This document shows, in pieces, positions 17,416 to 24,570 of a DNA stretch of 64,000 nt. The stretch is taken from the NCBI RefSeq assembly GCF_017052655.1, contig NZ_JAFIDC010000001.1:682001-746000 (forward strand). Direction: 5' to 3'. The notes under the pieces were generated by a model that searched no databases, was not told where the DNA came from, and worked only from the letters and a program-made list of their open reading frames with translations. The translations under genes were made by a program, and so were the position numbers. This stretch comes from Acholeplasma equirhinis. GTDB taxonomy: Bacteria > Bacillota_I > Bacilli_A > Acholeplasmatales > Acholeplasmataceae. The first letter of the stretch is position 1. The number at the start of each line of letters is the position of its first letter.

Positions 17416-17433
17416 AAAACCAGGCTTTTTTTA
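17401..17433 (+). terminator. intrinsic terminator of the RRNPP-type regulator gene
   Basis: Stem AAGCCTGGT/ACCAGGCTT followed by seven T residues on the plus strand; the regulator stop codon is in the loop. Confidence 0.9.
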
Positions 17434-18063
17434 TTCCTTATTTACAGCTTTTTCCAAAAGATTTTTTAGATAAATTAAACCCAAAGTAAAGACCGCTATT
17501 ACTGGAAGTAATATGACAAGACAAAATACTAAGACATCAAGTAATGATTTACCCGGTAAAGATGGATCCATAAATCCATACGGATACCAACCAGTAAATG
17601 GCCCTTGAATTAATATCACTGTAAAGTAAATAACTGGTAAAACGAGTGATACCCAAAAGTGTTTCAATTTAATACCTGGTGTAACCAGTAAAAAATAGAA
17701 TATAGGGTAAAGTATTGGATTAAATGTATGAACAACATGTCCGTTAAAATCCATTACATCGTCACCTTTTACGATAAAGTGATAAATCAACCCCGTCATC
17801 AAAATTGCAACCAAACCAGCAACTGCTAAGTATTTAAACCAGTTTTTATCTTTGAATCCCGCTAAATATAACACCAAGATGACAAAAATTAATATATTTG
17901 AAATGTTCGTAAACATTCTAAAGCGCTCAAAAACTTCTAGGAAGTATTCGTTGAAAAACATTTGAATAACACCATATAGGTGTACCAATCCAACGAAACC
18001 GGCTATTGATAGGCGTGCTTTATCATTTTCTCTCAACTTGGTGACGAAACTAGAAACTATCAT
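17431..18063 (-). CDS. Pr6Pr-like integral membrane protein
   Basis: A 210-residue protein with about six hydrophobic helices. The pattern of helices, the conserved-looking FTNISN segment after helix 2, HTFNPILYPI, and WYPYGFMDP near the last loop resemble the Pr6Pr family of bacterial membrane proteins, whose function is not established. The gene is convergent with the regulator and shares the terminator region at 17401-17433. A TATAAT sits in the short gap behind the start. Confidence 0.7.
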   Translation of the reverse strand: MIVSSFVTKLRENDKARLSIAGFVGLVHLYGVIQMFFNEYFLEVFERFRMFTNISNILIFVILVLYLAGFKDKNWFKYLAVAGLVAILMTGLIYHFIVKGDDVMDFNGHVVHTFNPILYPIFYFLLVTPGIKLKHFWVSLVLPVIYFTVILIQGPFTGWYPYGFMDPSLPGKSLLDVLVFCLVILLPVIAVFTLGLIYLKNLLEKAVNKE

Positions 18064-18114
18064 ATTTTCATCTCCTTTTAAGAAACATTATACATGTTTC
18101 AAAAAAGGAAGTGG

Positions 18115-19659
18115 TTAAATTAACTTTTTGCGTTTTAGAAAGATAAACGTACAAGTTCCAATAACTGCAATTCCAATAAATCCAAATCCAACAATCTTTT
18201 GAGCTATTGTCGATGATTGATCAACTGCTTCTTCATCTAATAATTGTGTGCGATCTACATTAACGAGTAATTGTAGCTTAGTCTCAAAACCTTTATCTTT
18301 CAAAGATAATTGTACTCGATAAATACCAGATTCTTTTTCATGGTTTTTATATTCATTCATAGTGATATTGATAGAATCATACTCCAGTAAAACTTGACTC
18401 TTAACAAAAGTTAAAATATCATCATCTGTTAAAATATCAAACCCTGATACTGTCATTTGATTTAAATTAATGAAAAAACTTGGTGCAGTTGTATCTTTAA
18501 CATCTACAACAATGACTAAGTATGCGATATTTTCACTTTGATCATATATTGCTAATTCAATATCATAGCTTCCAACTTTAGTCACATCTAGTGGATTATT
18601 TTCAATAACAACTTCAACATTATCACCATCAATTTCGTCAGTGAATGTTAAATTGCCTAATACTTCATCCATACTTAAATCTTCAAATTGTTCAATTTCA
18701 TAAAGTGTTTTTCCTGAAATTACAGGACGAACATCATCAATCACTTCTATTTGTTGTTTAACATAAGTTGAATTACCGGAGCTATCTGTAACTTTAAAGG
18801 TTAATTCATATAAACCTAATTTGTTTGCATAACCATATTTATAAGTATCCGCAACCAAATCATAACTTATACTTGATTGTTGATCATAGTTATCAATCGC
18901 TTTAATATTATCGAAAAGTTCTCCATAATCTATACTGTCTTTATAACTAATTTTTATAATCTCTAAAGGTTCCACCTTTGGTGATTCAAAATCACGAACA
19001 CTGATAGTATATGATAATAATGCAATATTACCAGCATTATCATTTGCTTTAATTACCATTTGATAATCACCTAAGATATGTTCATTTCCAGTGTATTCAT
19101 CTTCAACAATTACCATTGAACTACTAACATCACCATCATTTTTATCAACTGCAACAAAGAAATTTTTAAAGTCATTTGCAGCAATCGGATGATTCACATC
19201 TGAAATAAGAACAACTTCTTGATCAATTTCTTTGAGTTCATTACTAATCTCAAAATACATGACAAGTGCCTTATTAAAGTCAACTTTAGATTGTTTACCA
19301 TCTACAATGATATTAAGTATATGTAAATCAATATTTGCAGCATTGATTTCTAATTGATCAAAGTCCTTAACTTCAAATAAGACTTCACCTGTTTGATTAT
19401 TTACCATTCTGAACTTATCAAATGTGGTATTCATATCAATAGATACTTTAACTGATGAATCAAATTCTTTATAATTTAAAGAACGATGGTTAAAGTAAAT
19501 TAAATAATATCTGTCACCTTCTTTTTCTAAGTCCCATTCTTGCATACTTGAATTAATTTCGATACCGATTAACTCGTTATCATATGCATAAATTTGATTT
19601 GAAGATATTGTTAAAAACCCACAAATCACAATAAATAAAATTAAAATTTTGTTTTTCAT
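18115..19659 (-). CDS. cell-surface protein with Ig-like (DUF5011/HYR-type) repeats
   Basis: A 514-residue protein with a signal peptide (residues 1-25), three or more beta-sandwich repeats of ~80 residues marked by motifs such as KANDNAGNIALLSYTISV, VTDSSGN and IEVIDDVRPVISG, and a C-terminal anchor (IVGFGFIGIAVIGTCTFIFL) followed by KRKK. This predicts an extracellular rod held in the single membrane, perhaps an adhesin. The repeats are the same type as those of the prophage protein at 27360-29435. AAGGAG precedes the ATG, and the shared promoter-like element lies at 19683-19716. Confidence 0.8.
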   Translation of the reverse strand: MKNKILILFIVICGFLTISSNQIYAYDNELIGIEINSSMQEWDLEKEGDRYYLIYFNHRSLNYKEFDSSVKVSIDMNTTFDKFRMVNNQTGEVLFEVKDFDQLEINAANIDLHILNIIVDGKQSKVDFNKALVMYFEISNELKEIDQEVVLISDVNHPIAANDFKNFFVAVDKNDGDVSSSMVIVEDEYTGNEHILGDYQMVIKANDNAGNIALLSYTISVRDFESPKVEPLEIIKISYKDSIDYGELFDNIKAIDNYDQQSSISYDLVADTYKYGYANKLGLYELTFKVTDSSGNSTYVKQQIEVIDDVRPVISGKTLYEIEQFEDLSMDEVLGNLTFTDEIDGDNVEVVIENNPLDVTKVGSYDIELAIYDQSENIAYLVIVVDVKDTTAPSFFINLNQMTVSGFDILTDDDILTFVKSQVLLEYDSINITMNEYKNHEKESGIYRVQLSLKDKGFETKLQLLVNVDRTQLLDEEAVDQSSTIAQKIVGFGFIGIAVIGTCTFIFLKRKKLI

Positions 19660-19682
19660 GTCTTTCTCCTTACATTTCTATA

Positions 19683-19716
19683 CTATAGTAGATTAAATTA
19701 AGGAAATTAACTTTTT
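19683..19716 (-). promoter_or_regulatory. promoter-like element shared with the gene at 8122-8742
   Basis: Minus strand AAAAAGT, 15 nt, AATCTACTATAG, exactly as at 8756-8789. It lies 23 bp upstream of the surface protein start codon. Confidence 0.5.
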
Positions 19717-19720
19717 TTCA

Positions 19721-19750
19721 TTGACTTTTTTTTAGGTAGTGTTATACAAT
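19721..19750 (+). promoter_or_regulatory. promoter of tRNA-Lys
   Basis: TTGACT (19721-19726) with an 18-bp spacer to TACAAT, or 16 bp to TATACA; the tRNA begins 15 bp later. Confidence 0.75.
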
Positions 19751-19765
19751 AGATATGCGTTAAAT

Positions 19766-19841
19766 GCACTCTTAGCTCAGCTGGCAGAGCAATTGACTCT
19801 TAATCAATGGGTCGTGGGTTCGAGCCCCACAGAGTGTACCA
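19766..19841 (+). tRNA. tRNA-Lys (anticodon CTT), host of the integrated element
   Basis: A 76-nt cloverleaf: acceptor stem GCACTCT/AGAGTGT (first pair G-U), D-arm AGCTCAGCTGGCAGAGC, anticodon arm ATTGA-CTCTTAA-TCAAT giving anticodon CTT, T-arm GTGGG-TTCGAGC-CCCAC, and an encoded ACCA end. Its 3' half (from 19796) is repeated at 36194-36241, so the 3' half here was most likely supplied by the integrating element. Confidence 0.95.
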
Positions 19842-19843
19842 TC
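19796..19843 (+). repeat. attL: left copy of the 48-bp attachment repeat
   Basis: Matches 36194-36241 at 45 of 48 positions, including 20 identical bases at the start (ACTCTTAATCAATGGGTCGT) and 15 at the end. It spans the anticodon loop to just past the CCA of tRNA-Lys. Confidence 0.9.
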
Positions 19844-19908
19844 TATAATTAGACCTCTTTAGTTTAAGCTAGATTCCAATCTGCTTGTAACTTTAAAATA
19901 CCACATTA

Positions 19909-19950
19909 TGTAGACCAAGTCAAGGATTTTGTATACATTTTGTAGACAAG
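19909..19950 (+). promoter_or_regulatory. direct repeats upstream of the XRE regulator, candidate autoregulatory operator
   Basis: TGTAGACcAAG (19909-19919) and TGTAGACAAG (19941-19950) are spaced 32 bp apart around a TATACA (19932-19937) that could be the -10. The second copy runs into the ribosome site. Confidence 0.45.
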
Positions 19951-19961
19951 GAGCATGCATT

Positions 19962-20216
19962 ATGCTAAAACTTAAAGAGTTTCGTGAAAAAAAAGGACTT
20001 TCTCAAGTCAAACTAGGTGAAATATTAGGACTCTCTAAGCAAACCATCTCAACTTATGAGTTAGGCACGCGAGAGCCTAATATTGAAACACTTAGTAAAA
20101 TTGCTATTGTTTTAGATGTAACAATAGATGAGTTAATCGATTTTAGAAAAATCTACGATCAAGTTCATGAAGAACTTTACTCAAAAGTAAATGAAATAGT
20201 TAAAGAAAATAAGTAA
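19962..20216 (+). CDS. small XRE-family regulator (controller-like or prophage repressor)
   Basis: An 84-residue protein that is almost entirely a lambda-repressor-type helix-turn-helix (residues ~2-60: KEFREKKGLSQVKLGEILGLSKQTISTYELGTREP) plus a short helical tail. AAGGAG precedes the ATG at 19962. It sits directly upstream of the nuclease gene, transcribed the same way but separated from it by a terminator. Its size, lack of a protease or dimerisation domain and position fit the controller (C) proteins of R-M systems; a minimal prophage repressor is the alternative. Confidence 0.82.
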   Translation: MLKLKEFREKKGLSQVKLGEILGLSKQTISTYELGTREPNIETLSKIAIVLDVTIDELIDFRKIYDQVHEELYSKVNEIVKENK

Positions 20217-20228
20217 ATAATATACATT

Positions 20229-20262
20229 AAAGCCACACTTGTTTTTAGGTGTGGTTTTTATT
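20229..20262 (+). terminator. terminator after the XRE regulator
   Basis: Stem AGCCACAC/GTGTGGTT with a T-rich tail on the plus strand, between the regulator and the nuclease gene; partial read-through would set nuclease level. Confidence 0.75.
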
Positions 20263-20311
20263 TATCACACTATAAATACATAGTATTTATAAAGAGGATG
20301 GGATAATTAAT

Positions 20312-21694
20312 TTGAATAAACAAAGTAATTCTTATTTAGTATTATCTTATTACAAAAAACATTGGCCAATGCTAGTTATTAGTCTTTTGGTATTCATACT
20401 ATTAAACTCATCCACAAACATTTCTTATGATACCACTTGGATGAGTGATGTAAATATTTGGTTAACAATTTTATTTTTAGATTTAGTAATTTTTGGTTTT
20501 ATGACTCTCGTAACCTATAAGATAAGGAATGAATACTTACAAAATAGTATAAGTTTAATTATAACCCTGACAATCACTGAAAGTATAAAACTCAGTTTTG
20601 ATTTTTTAAATATTGATTTAATTCAAGTAGGACTGATATTTTCATCATTTGTATTTATTATTGGTATTTTCTTAATGACTCCAGATAAAGCATTAAAAAT
20701 TATTCACAAACAAAATCAAAAGGACAGATATGAAAATCAAAGATTACTGAGTGAACAATCCGATAAATTTCTAGCAGATTTTGCTAATGCATTAGAAAAC
20801 CAATCAATCTTATTCAAAAATAATTCAGTACTATATTCTTTGATTTCCAAACTAAATATTAAAACAAATGTTGAATTACTTGAAGATATTACGAACGAGA
20901 TTACGAAAAGGAAAAATGATAAAATGATCACATATATCAAAAATAATAAATCCATAACAGTTTCAAATATAAAAGTATTAACAGCTGAACAAATTGAAAG
21001 TGCTGTTTTAAGTTTTAATTCAGCAATTAAACAATTGGATCAAAATACCAAACAATTGGAAATCAATATTTTTGAAACCTTAGGATTAAAAAACTTAAGT
21101 GGCTTTGTTGGTGAAGTTTTTGGATCCATGATTTTAAAAGTATCAAATGGACAATTGGTTAAAAATTTAAATCAAGATGGATATCCAGATCTATTACTAC
21201 ACATAACAGATGAACAAAAATCATATTATTCAGGCACATATACAATTAGGGATGGTATTAAAATTGCCAACTCAAAAGAAATTTTCAGTCCATATAAACA
21301 TGGTGGAATTGAAATTAAAGCTAATGTTGGTTCTACACCTCCAGGAACTAATGATATTCCAAAACTTGTTATCGGACAACAACGAATTGATTATATAAAT
21401 ATGTTTGACTGGAAATCACATCATAGGGATACAAACAATCTTATTGGAATAACTTGGGACTTTATTAATTCTTTACCAACTATCACAGCCGTGTTCTATT
21501 CAAATAATCTCACCCAAGATGACTGGTCAAAAATTGTACAACCGCGCGAAGGTGGGGGAAGAACCACAAGTGTTTCACTGATCAAAAAATCAGGACGAAA
21601 GAAAATGTTCAACAATTGGATTGTAGTAATTGATGATGAAAAATATATAAACAAATTCGCCAAACCTCAATGGATTGGCGAACGTGTTAAATGA
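20312..21694 (+). CDS. membrane-anchored PD-(D/E)xK nuclease, probable restriction enzyme
   Basis: A 460-residue protein with an unusual layout: four hydrophobic helices in residues ~18-122, a helical coiled region (~125-255), then a C-terminal domain with PD (P291-D292 in GYPDLLL) and E-x-K (E334-I-K336 in GGIEIKANV), the catalytic pattern of PD-(D/E)xK nucleases. The gene is convergent with a C5-cytosine methyltransferase (2 bp between stops), which makes a type II restriction enzyme the best guess. The N-terminal membrane part is not normal for type II enzymes. The start codon appears to be TTG (20312) with AGAGG rather far upstream, suggesting weak translation. Recognition sequence is unknown. 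Confidence 0.68.
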   Translation: MNKQSNSYLVLSYYKKHWPMLVISLLVFILLNSSTNISYDTTWMSDVNIWLTILFLDLVIFGFMTLVTYKIRNEYLQNSISLIITLTITESIKLSFDFLNIDLIQVGLIFSSFVFIIGIFLMTPDKALKIIHKQNQKDRYENQRLLSEQSDKFLADFANALENQSILFKNNSVLYSLISKLNIKTNVELLEDITNEITKRKNDKMITYIKNNKSITVSNIKVLTAEQIESAVLSFNSAIKQLDQNTKQLEINIFETLGLKNLSGFVGEVFGSMILKVSNGQLVKNLNQDGYPDLLLHITDEQKSYYSGTYTIRDGIKIANSKEIFSPYKHGGIEIKANVGSTPPGTNDIPKLVIGQQRIDYINMFDWKSHHRDTNNLIGITWDFINSLPTITAVFYSNNLTQDDWSKIVQPREGGGRTTSVSLIKKSGRKKMFNNWIVVIDDEKYINKFAKPQWIGERVK

Positions 21695-21696
21695 AC

Positions 21697-22965
21697 TTAA
21701 ATTTTAAGTATATTTTGAAGAATTTTATCAATTAATAGAGGCGGAACACTCTCCCCTATCGTTTCTATAATTAAACTCTCAGATACCATTTCATTTGCAA
21801 TCTCAAATTTATAAGTGTATTGTGATATGGTTTGTAAGATTAATGCTTCATATATCGATAATGTTCTATTTTGTGTTGGATGCACTTTATTATCAGATGA
21901 AACATACGGGAAATTCATAGTTATTGTACTTGCTGGCATATCCCATAACATTCTTTTATACGCGCTTGTGTATCCTGACATTATTCTTAAATCACCTGTT
22001 TTCTTATCTTTGACATATGGTCTAGGTAATAGGTGACCACATTTTTCACAATATAATGGTGTTGTTTTATTAGACTTATAAATTCCCGATTCATCATGTT
22101 TTGCACCATGTAACTTATTTTTTTGGTACATACAATTTGGATTTATACATTGATTGTTAAATGCTGAATCTCCTTCTTTAGTATGCTTTATCCATTCATA
22201 TTTTTTAGGATCCATAACGGAAACTTTGTGAAATACATTATAGTCTTTACGACTATTCTGTCCTTTAATTGCATCTAGTGGTGGTAAATGACCAATAGCA
22301 TCATGTAAAGTAATCCACTTAGACACATCTTCCCTTCTATCAGAATGCGTTGGATTAGGCATGAAAGTTCCATACTTTTTAAAGTATTCGATTGCATCTT
22401 TATTTCGACTCAATATAGTTATAAGTCTTTTACGTATTTGAGGTATTCCATAGTCAGCCGTGTTAACAACTTCAGCCTTCCCAACATAATCTGTCAATTC
22501 TCTAAATATATAATCTACAATCTTAATAGGTTCATCATTTTCATCTAAGATTATTGTATTATCCATGTTAGGAACATTTTCGAATATCACCCAATCTGGT
22601 TTTAGTTCTTTAATAATTTCTATCGTTGGAATTATCAATCTATTTCGTGGATCAAATCTTTCTCTATTACCTAATCTAAATTCAGATAATAATTTCCCCA
22701 TCCCATTTGAAGACATACCTTGACAAGGTGGTGTTGCCATAATCAAAAAGGGATTTTCATCATAATTCATTTTATAGTAATCAATTATATAATCCTTTTT
22801 TTCCCAAATATCACCTTGAATCATATATGATTCGGGGAAATTTTGTTGATACAATTTTGATCTGTTTGGTAATAGTTCATTAGCAATAACAACAGAAATA
22901 TTGTTGTTTCGTAATGCAAGATCTCCTATTCCACTAGAACTAAATAAACTTATCGCTTTTTTCAT
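21697..22965 (-). CDS. DNA (cytosine-5) methyltransferase with zinc-ribbon-like insert
   Basis: A 422-residue C5 methyltransferase: motif I LFSSSGIGDLAL, motif IV TPPCQG (catalytic Cys81), motif VI FENVPNM (Glu129-Asn-Val), motif VIII IPQIRKR and a C-terminal motif X-like GESVPPLL. Between motif VIII and the C-terminus, residues ~270-318 contain a CxxxxC and a YCEKCG pair that look like a zinc ribbon inside the target-recognition region. It should protect the element's target site from the convergent nuclease. GTGAGGT precedes the ATG and an extended -10 lies ~20 bp upstream, giving strong independent expression, as expected when modification must precede restriction. Confidence 0.92.
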   Translation of the reverse strand: MKKAISLFSSSGIGDLALRNNNISVVIANELLPNRSKLYQQNFPESYMIQGDIWEKKDYIIDYYKMNYDENPFLIMATPPCQGMSSNGMGKLLSEFRLGNRERFDPRNRLIIPTIEIIKELKPDWVIFENVPNMDNTIILDENDEPIKIVDYIFRELTDYVGKAEVVNTADYGIPQIRKRLITILSRNKDAIEYFKKYGTFMPNPTHSDRREDVSKWITLHDAIGHLPPLDAIKGQNSRKDYNVFHKVSVMDPKKYEWIKHTKEGDSAFNNQCINPNCMYQKNKLHGAKHDESGIYKSNKTTPLYCEKCGHLLPRPYVKDKKTGDLRIMSGYTSAYKRMLWDMPASTITMNFPYVSSDNKVHPTQNRTLSIYEALILQTISQYTYKFEIANEMVSESLIIETIGESVPPLLIDKILQNILKI

Positions 22966-22983
22966 AAATACCTCACTTTAAAC

Positions 22984-22992
22984 ATTATAACA
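22984..22992 (-). promoter_or_regulatory. extended -10 promoter of the methyltransferase gene
   Basis: Minus strand reads TGTTATAAT (TGnTATAAT) about 20 bp before the start codon. Confidence 0.6.
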
Positions 22993-23010
22993 TTTGACTA
23001 AATATTTAAT

Positions 23011-23024
23011 CATAAATATTGTTA
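23011..23024 (-). repeat. 14-bp element upstream of the methyltransferase, copy 1
   Basis: TAACAATATTTATG on the minus strand; identical to 23968-23981 upstream of the recombinase gene. Shared operator or recombinase arm site are both possible. Confidence 0.5.
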
Positions 23025-23028
23025 TTTT

Positions 23029-23919
23029 TTAGTCTTTTTTTGAATTATACAGAGGAAGTATATATGATTTTTCATCATAAACTTCCTTAGCTTGCTCTTC
23101 TGAGTATTCAACATAGACTTGTGTCATCTTGATATCAGAATGCCCTAGAATCGTTTGAATCATCTTTAAATCACCACTTGTAACTTTTGCTAAGTCAGTG
23201 GCCATAGTCTTTCTAAATCTTCTTGAATTAACATTAATTTTAAGCTTATCACGGACTTTTCTATTAAAATTTTTTATGTCATCTTTAGATAACCTACGAT
23301 CTCTTATATTATTCCAAAACAACCATGTATATTGTTTATTATTTTTGATTAAATCCTTAATGATATTATCTTGATGTTTATTAAAATAAACATATCGTGG
23401 CTTACCACTTTTTGTTTTGGTTAACAATATTGTTCTATGGATCAAATCAATATTCTTAATTTCAATATCTAGCAATTCACCTATACGACAACCGGTAGCA
23501 TATAGCAAATGAACTACACCACGATAAACTAGTGAATTATCACTTTTATCCAGTGAATTAAAGTACTTAAATATTCTCACTAGTTCATCTTGATAATAAG
23601 GCTTAACATGTTGCACATCTTTTCTTAACCCTTTATTTAATAAAAAGGGATGACTCTCAAATCTGAAGTATCTTAGAATAGCCTTTAAAAAAGATAAATG
23701 CTTATTGATTGATGCATTCTTTTGTGATGTATTATTCTTAAAATAATTAACCATCAATCGATAACTTTCATACTTGAGATCATCCACTGTAATTATTGCT
23801 AAAGTATCAAAACAGTTTTTCAATGCTCTATAAAAAGCATATTCACCTTTTGTTGTTTCTTTAGCTTTGATTCCAACGTGATCCTGGATATACTTTAAAA
23901 TCATTGTTTCTAATATCAT
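23029..23919 (-). CDS. tyrosine recombinase (integrase) of the element
   Basis: A 296-residue phage-type integrase: N-terminal SAM-like DNA-binding region (~10-105), then a catalytic domain with Arg in ATGCRIGELL, the Lys-bearing beta hairpin TKSGKPRYVYF, Arg of SRRFRKTMATDL, His of ILGHSDIKMTQ and nucleophile Tyr in QVYVEYS. The first His of the usual HxxR box is Arg here (RRFR). I start at the ATG 23917-23919, which has AAGGGTG upstream; a longer frame begins at 23970 without a ribosome site. It is the obvious candidate to catalyse integration at tRNA-Lys. Confidence 0.9.
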   Translation of the reverse strand: MILETMILKYIQDHVGIKAKETTKGEYAFYRALKNCFDTLAIITVDDLKYESYRLMVNYFKNNTSQKNASINKHLSFLKAILRYFRFESHPFLLNKGLRKDVQHVKPYYQDELVRIFKYFNSLDKSDNSLVYRGVVHLLYATGCRIGELLDIEIKNIDLIHRTILLTKTKSGKPRYVYFNKHQDNIIKDLIKNNKQYTWLFWNNIRDRRLSKDDIKNFNRKVRDKLKINVNSRRFRKTMATDLAKVTSGDLKMIQTILGHSDIKMTQVYVEYSEEQAKEVYDEKSYILPLYNSKKD

Positions 23920-23967
23920 CTTTTCTTCACCCTTTGATTTTTTTGCGAAATTCCCAAATGTAAACAA

Positions 23968-23981
23968 CATAAATATTGTTA
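23968..23981 (-). repeat. 14-bp element upstream of the recombinase, copy 2
   Basis: TAACAATATTTATG on the minus strand, identical to 23011-23024. Confidence 0.5.
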
Positions 23982-24000
23982 CACTTAACTAAAAGAAATC

Positions 24001-24031
24001 AAAGGGTATATATAAGCTATACCCTTTTTTC
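24001..24031 (-). terminator. terminator of the long leftward prophage operon
   Basis: Stem AAGGGTAT/ATACCCTT with T-rich sequence on both strands; lies just after the last operon gene and isolates it from the recombinase. Confidence 0.75.
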
Positions 24032-24255
24032 TAAAATAGTGCTAATAGTAATCCTGATACAATCAGTCCTAAAACTGTTAAAATAACAAATATTACAAAC
24101 CCATCTGGTTCAAATGCATATTTAATAGATCTCTTAAAGTCTCTTACCCTATCTGTGATTGGTGCTGTTAAACTCATAAGAAATATTACACATCCCATGG
24201 GTAATAGCCAATAAAGATTATTCCATATCCAAATAGCAACATTTACAATCCACAT
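24031..24255 (-). CDS. small two-helix prophage membrane protein
   Basis: A 74-residue protein with a hydrophobic stretch at ~5-32 and another at ~52-73, joined by a basic segment (DRVRDFKRSIKYAF). No family is recognised. It is the last gene of the prophage operon, 5 bp after the DUF3850-like gene. It could be a minor coat or assembly protein of a filamentous particle, or another membrane accessory; the sequence does not decide. Confidence 0.65.
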   Translation of the reverse strand: MWIVNVAIWIWNNLYWLLPMGCVIFLMSLTAPITDRVRDFKRSIKYAFEPDGFVIFVILTVLGLIVSGLLLALF

Positions 24256-24260
24256 AATGA

Positions 24261-24566
24261 CTACTTATGAGGTTTTATTGCTAAAACCACATATCCTTCT
24301 TTTAGAGCATCAGGATAATCCAAAATATATGTGATTATATATTTTTGTAGCATTTGTGAAACAACTTCACCAGAATCATTTACAACATTAAATTGAATCA
24401 AATCACCTACTTTAAAATTACGATCATTAAATCTAATTTCAAATGTTTTAAAACTTGTTGTGATATCAATCCAATATTTTCTTTGAATCTTTAGTTGATG
24501 CTCTACTCTATTTGTAAAAACAGTTTCTGCATCTTTTTTTATTTCATCAGCAACTATAAATCCCAT
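24261..24566 (-). CDS. DUF3850-like (ASCH/PUA-fold) protein
   Basis: A 101-residue protein. The order HQLKIQ, KTFEIRFNDRNFKVGDLIQFN, then YILDYPDALKEGYVVLAI is the signature of DUF3850, a small ASCH/PUA-like domain common in phages and thought to bind RNA or modified nucleotides. The first ~15 residues extend beyond the domain. It lies 4 bp after the 557-residue exported protein in the operon. Its role in the element is unknown. Confidence 0.75.
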   Translation of the reverse strand: MGFIVADEIKKDAETVFTNRVEHQLKIQRKYWIDITTSFKTFEIRFNDRNFKVGDLIQFNVVNDSGEVVSQMLQKYIITYILDYPDALKEGYVVLAIKPHK

Positions 24567-24570
24567 TAGA

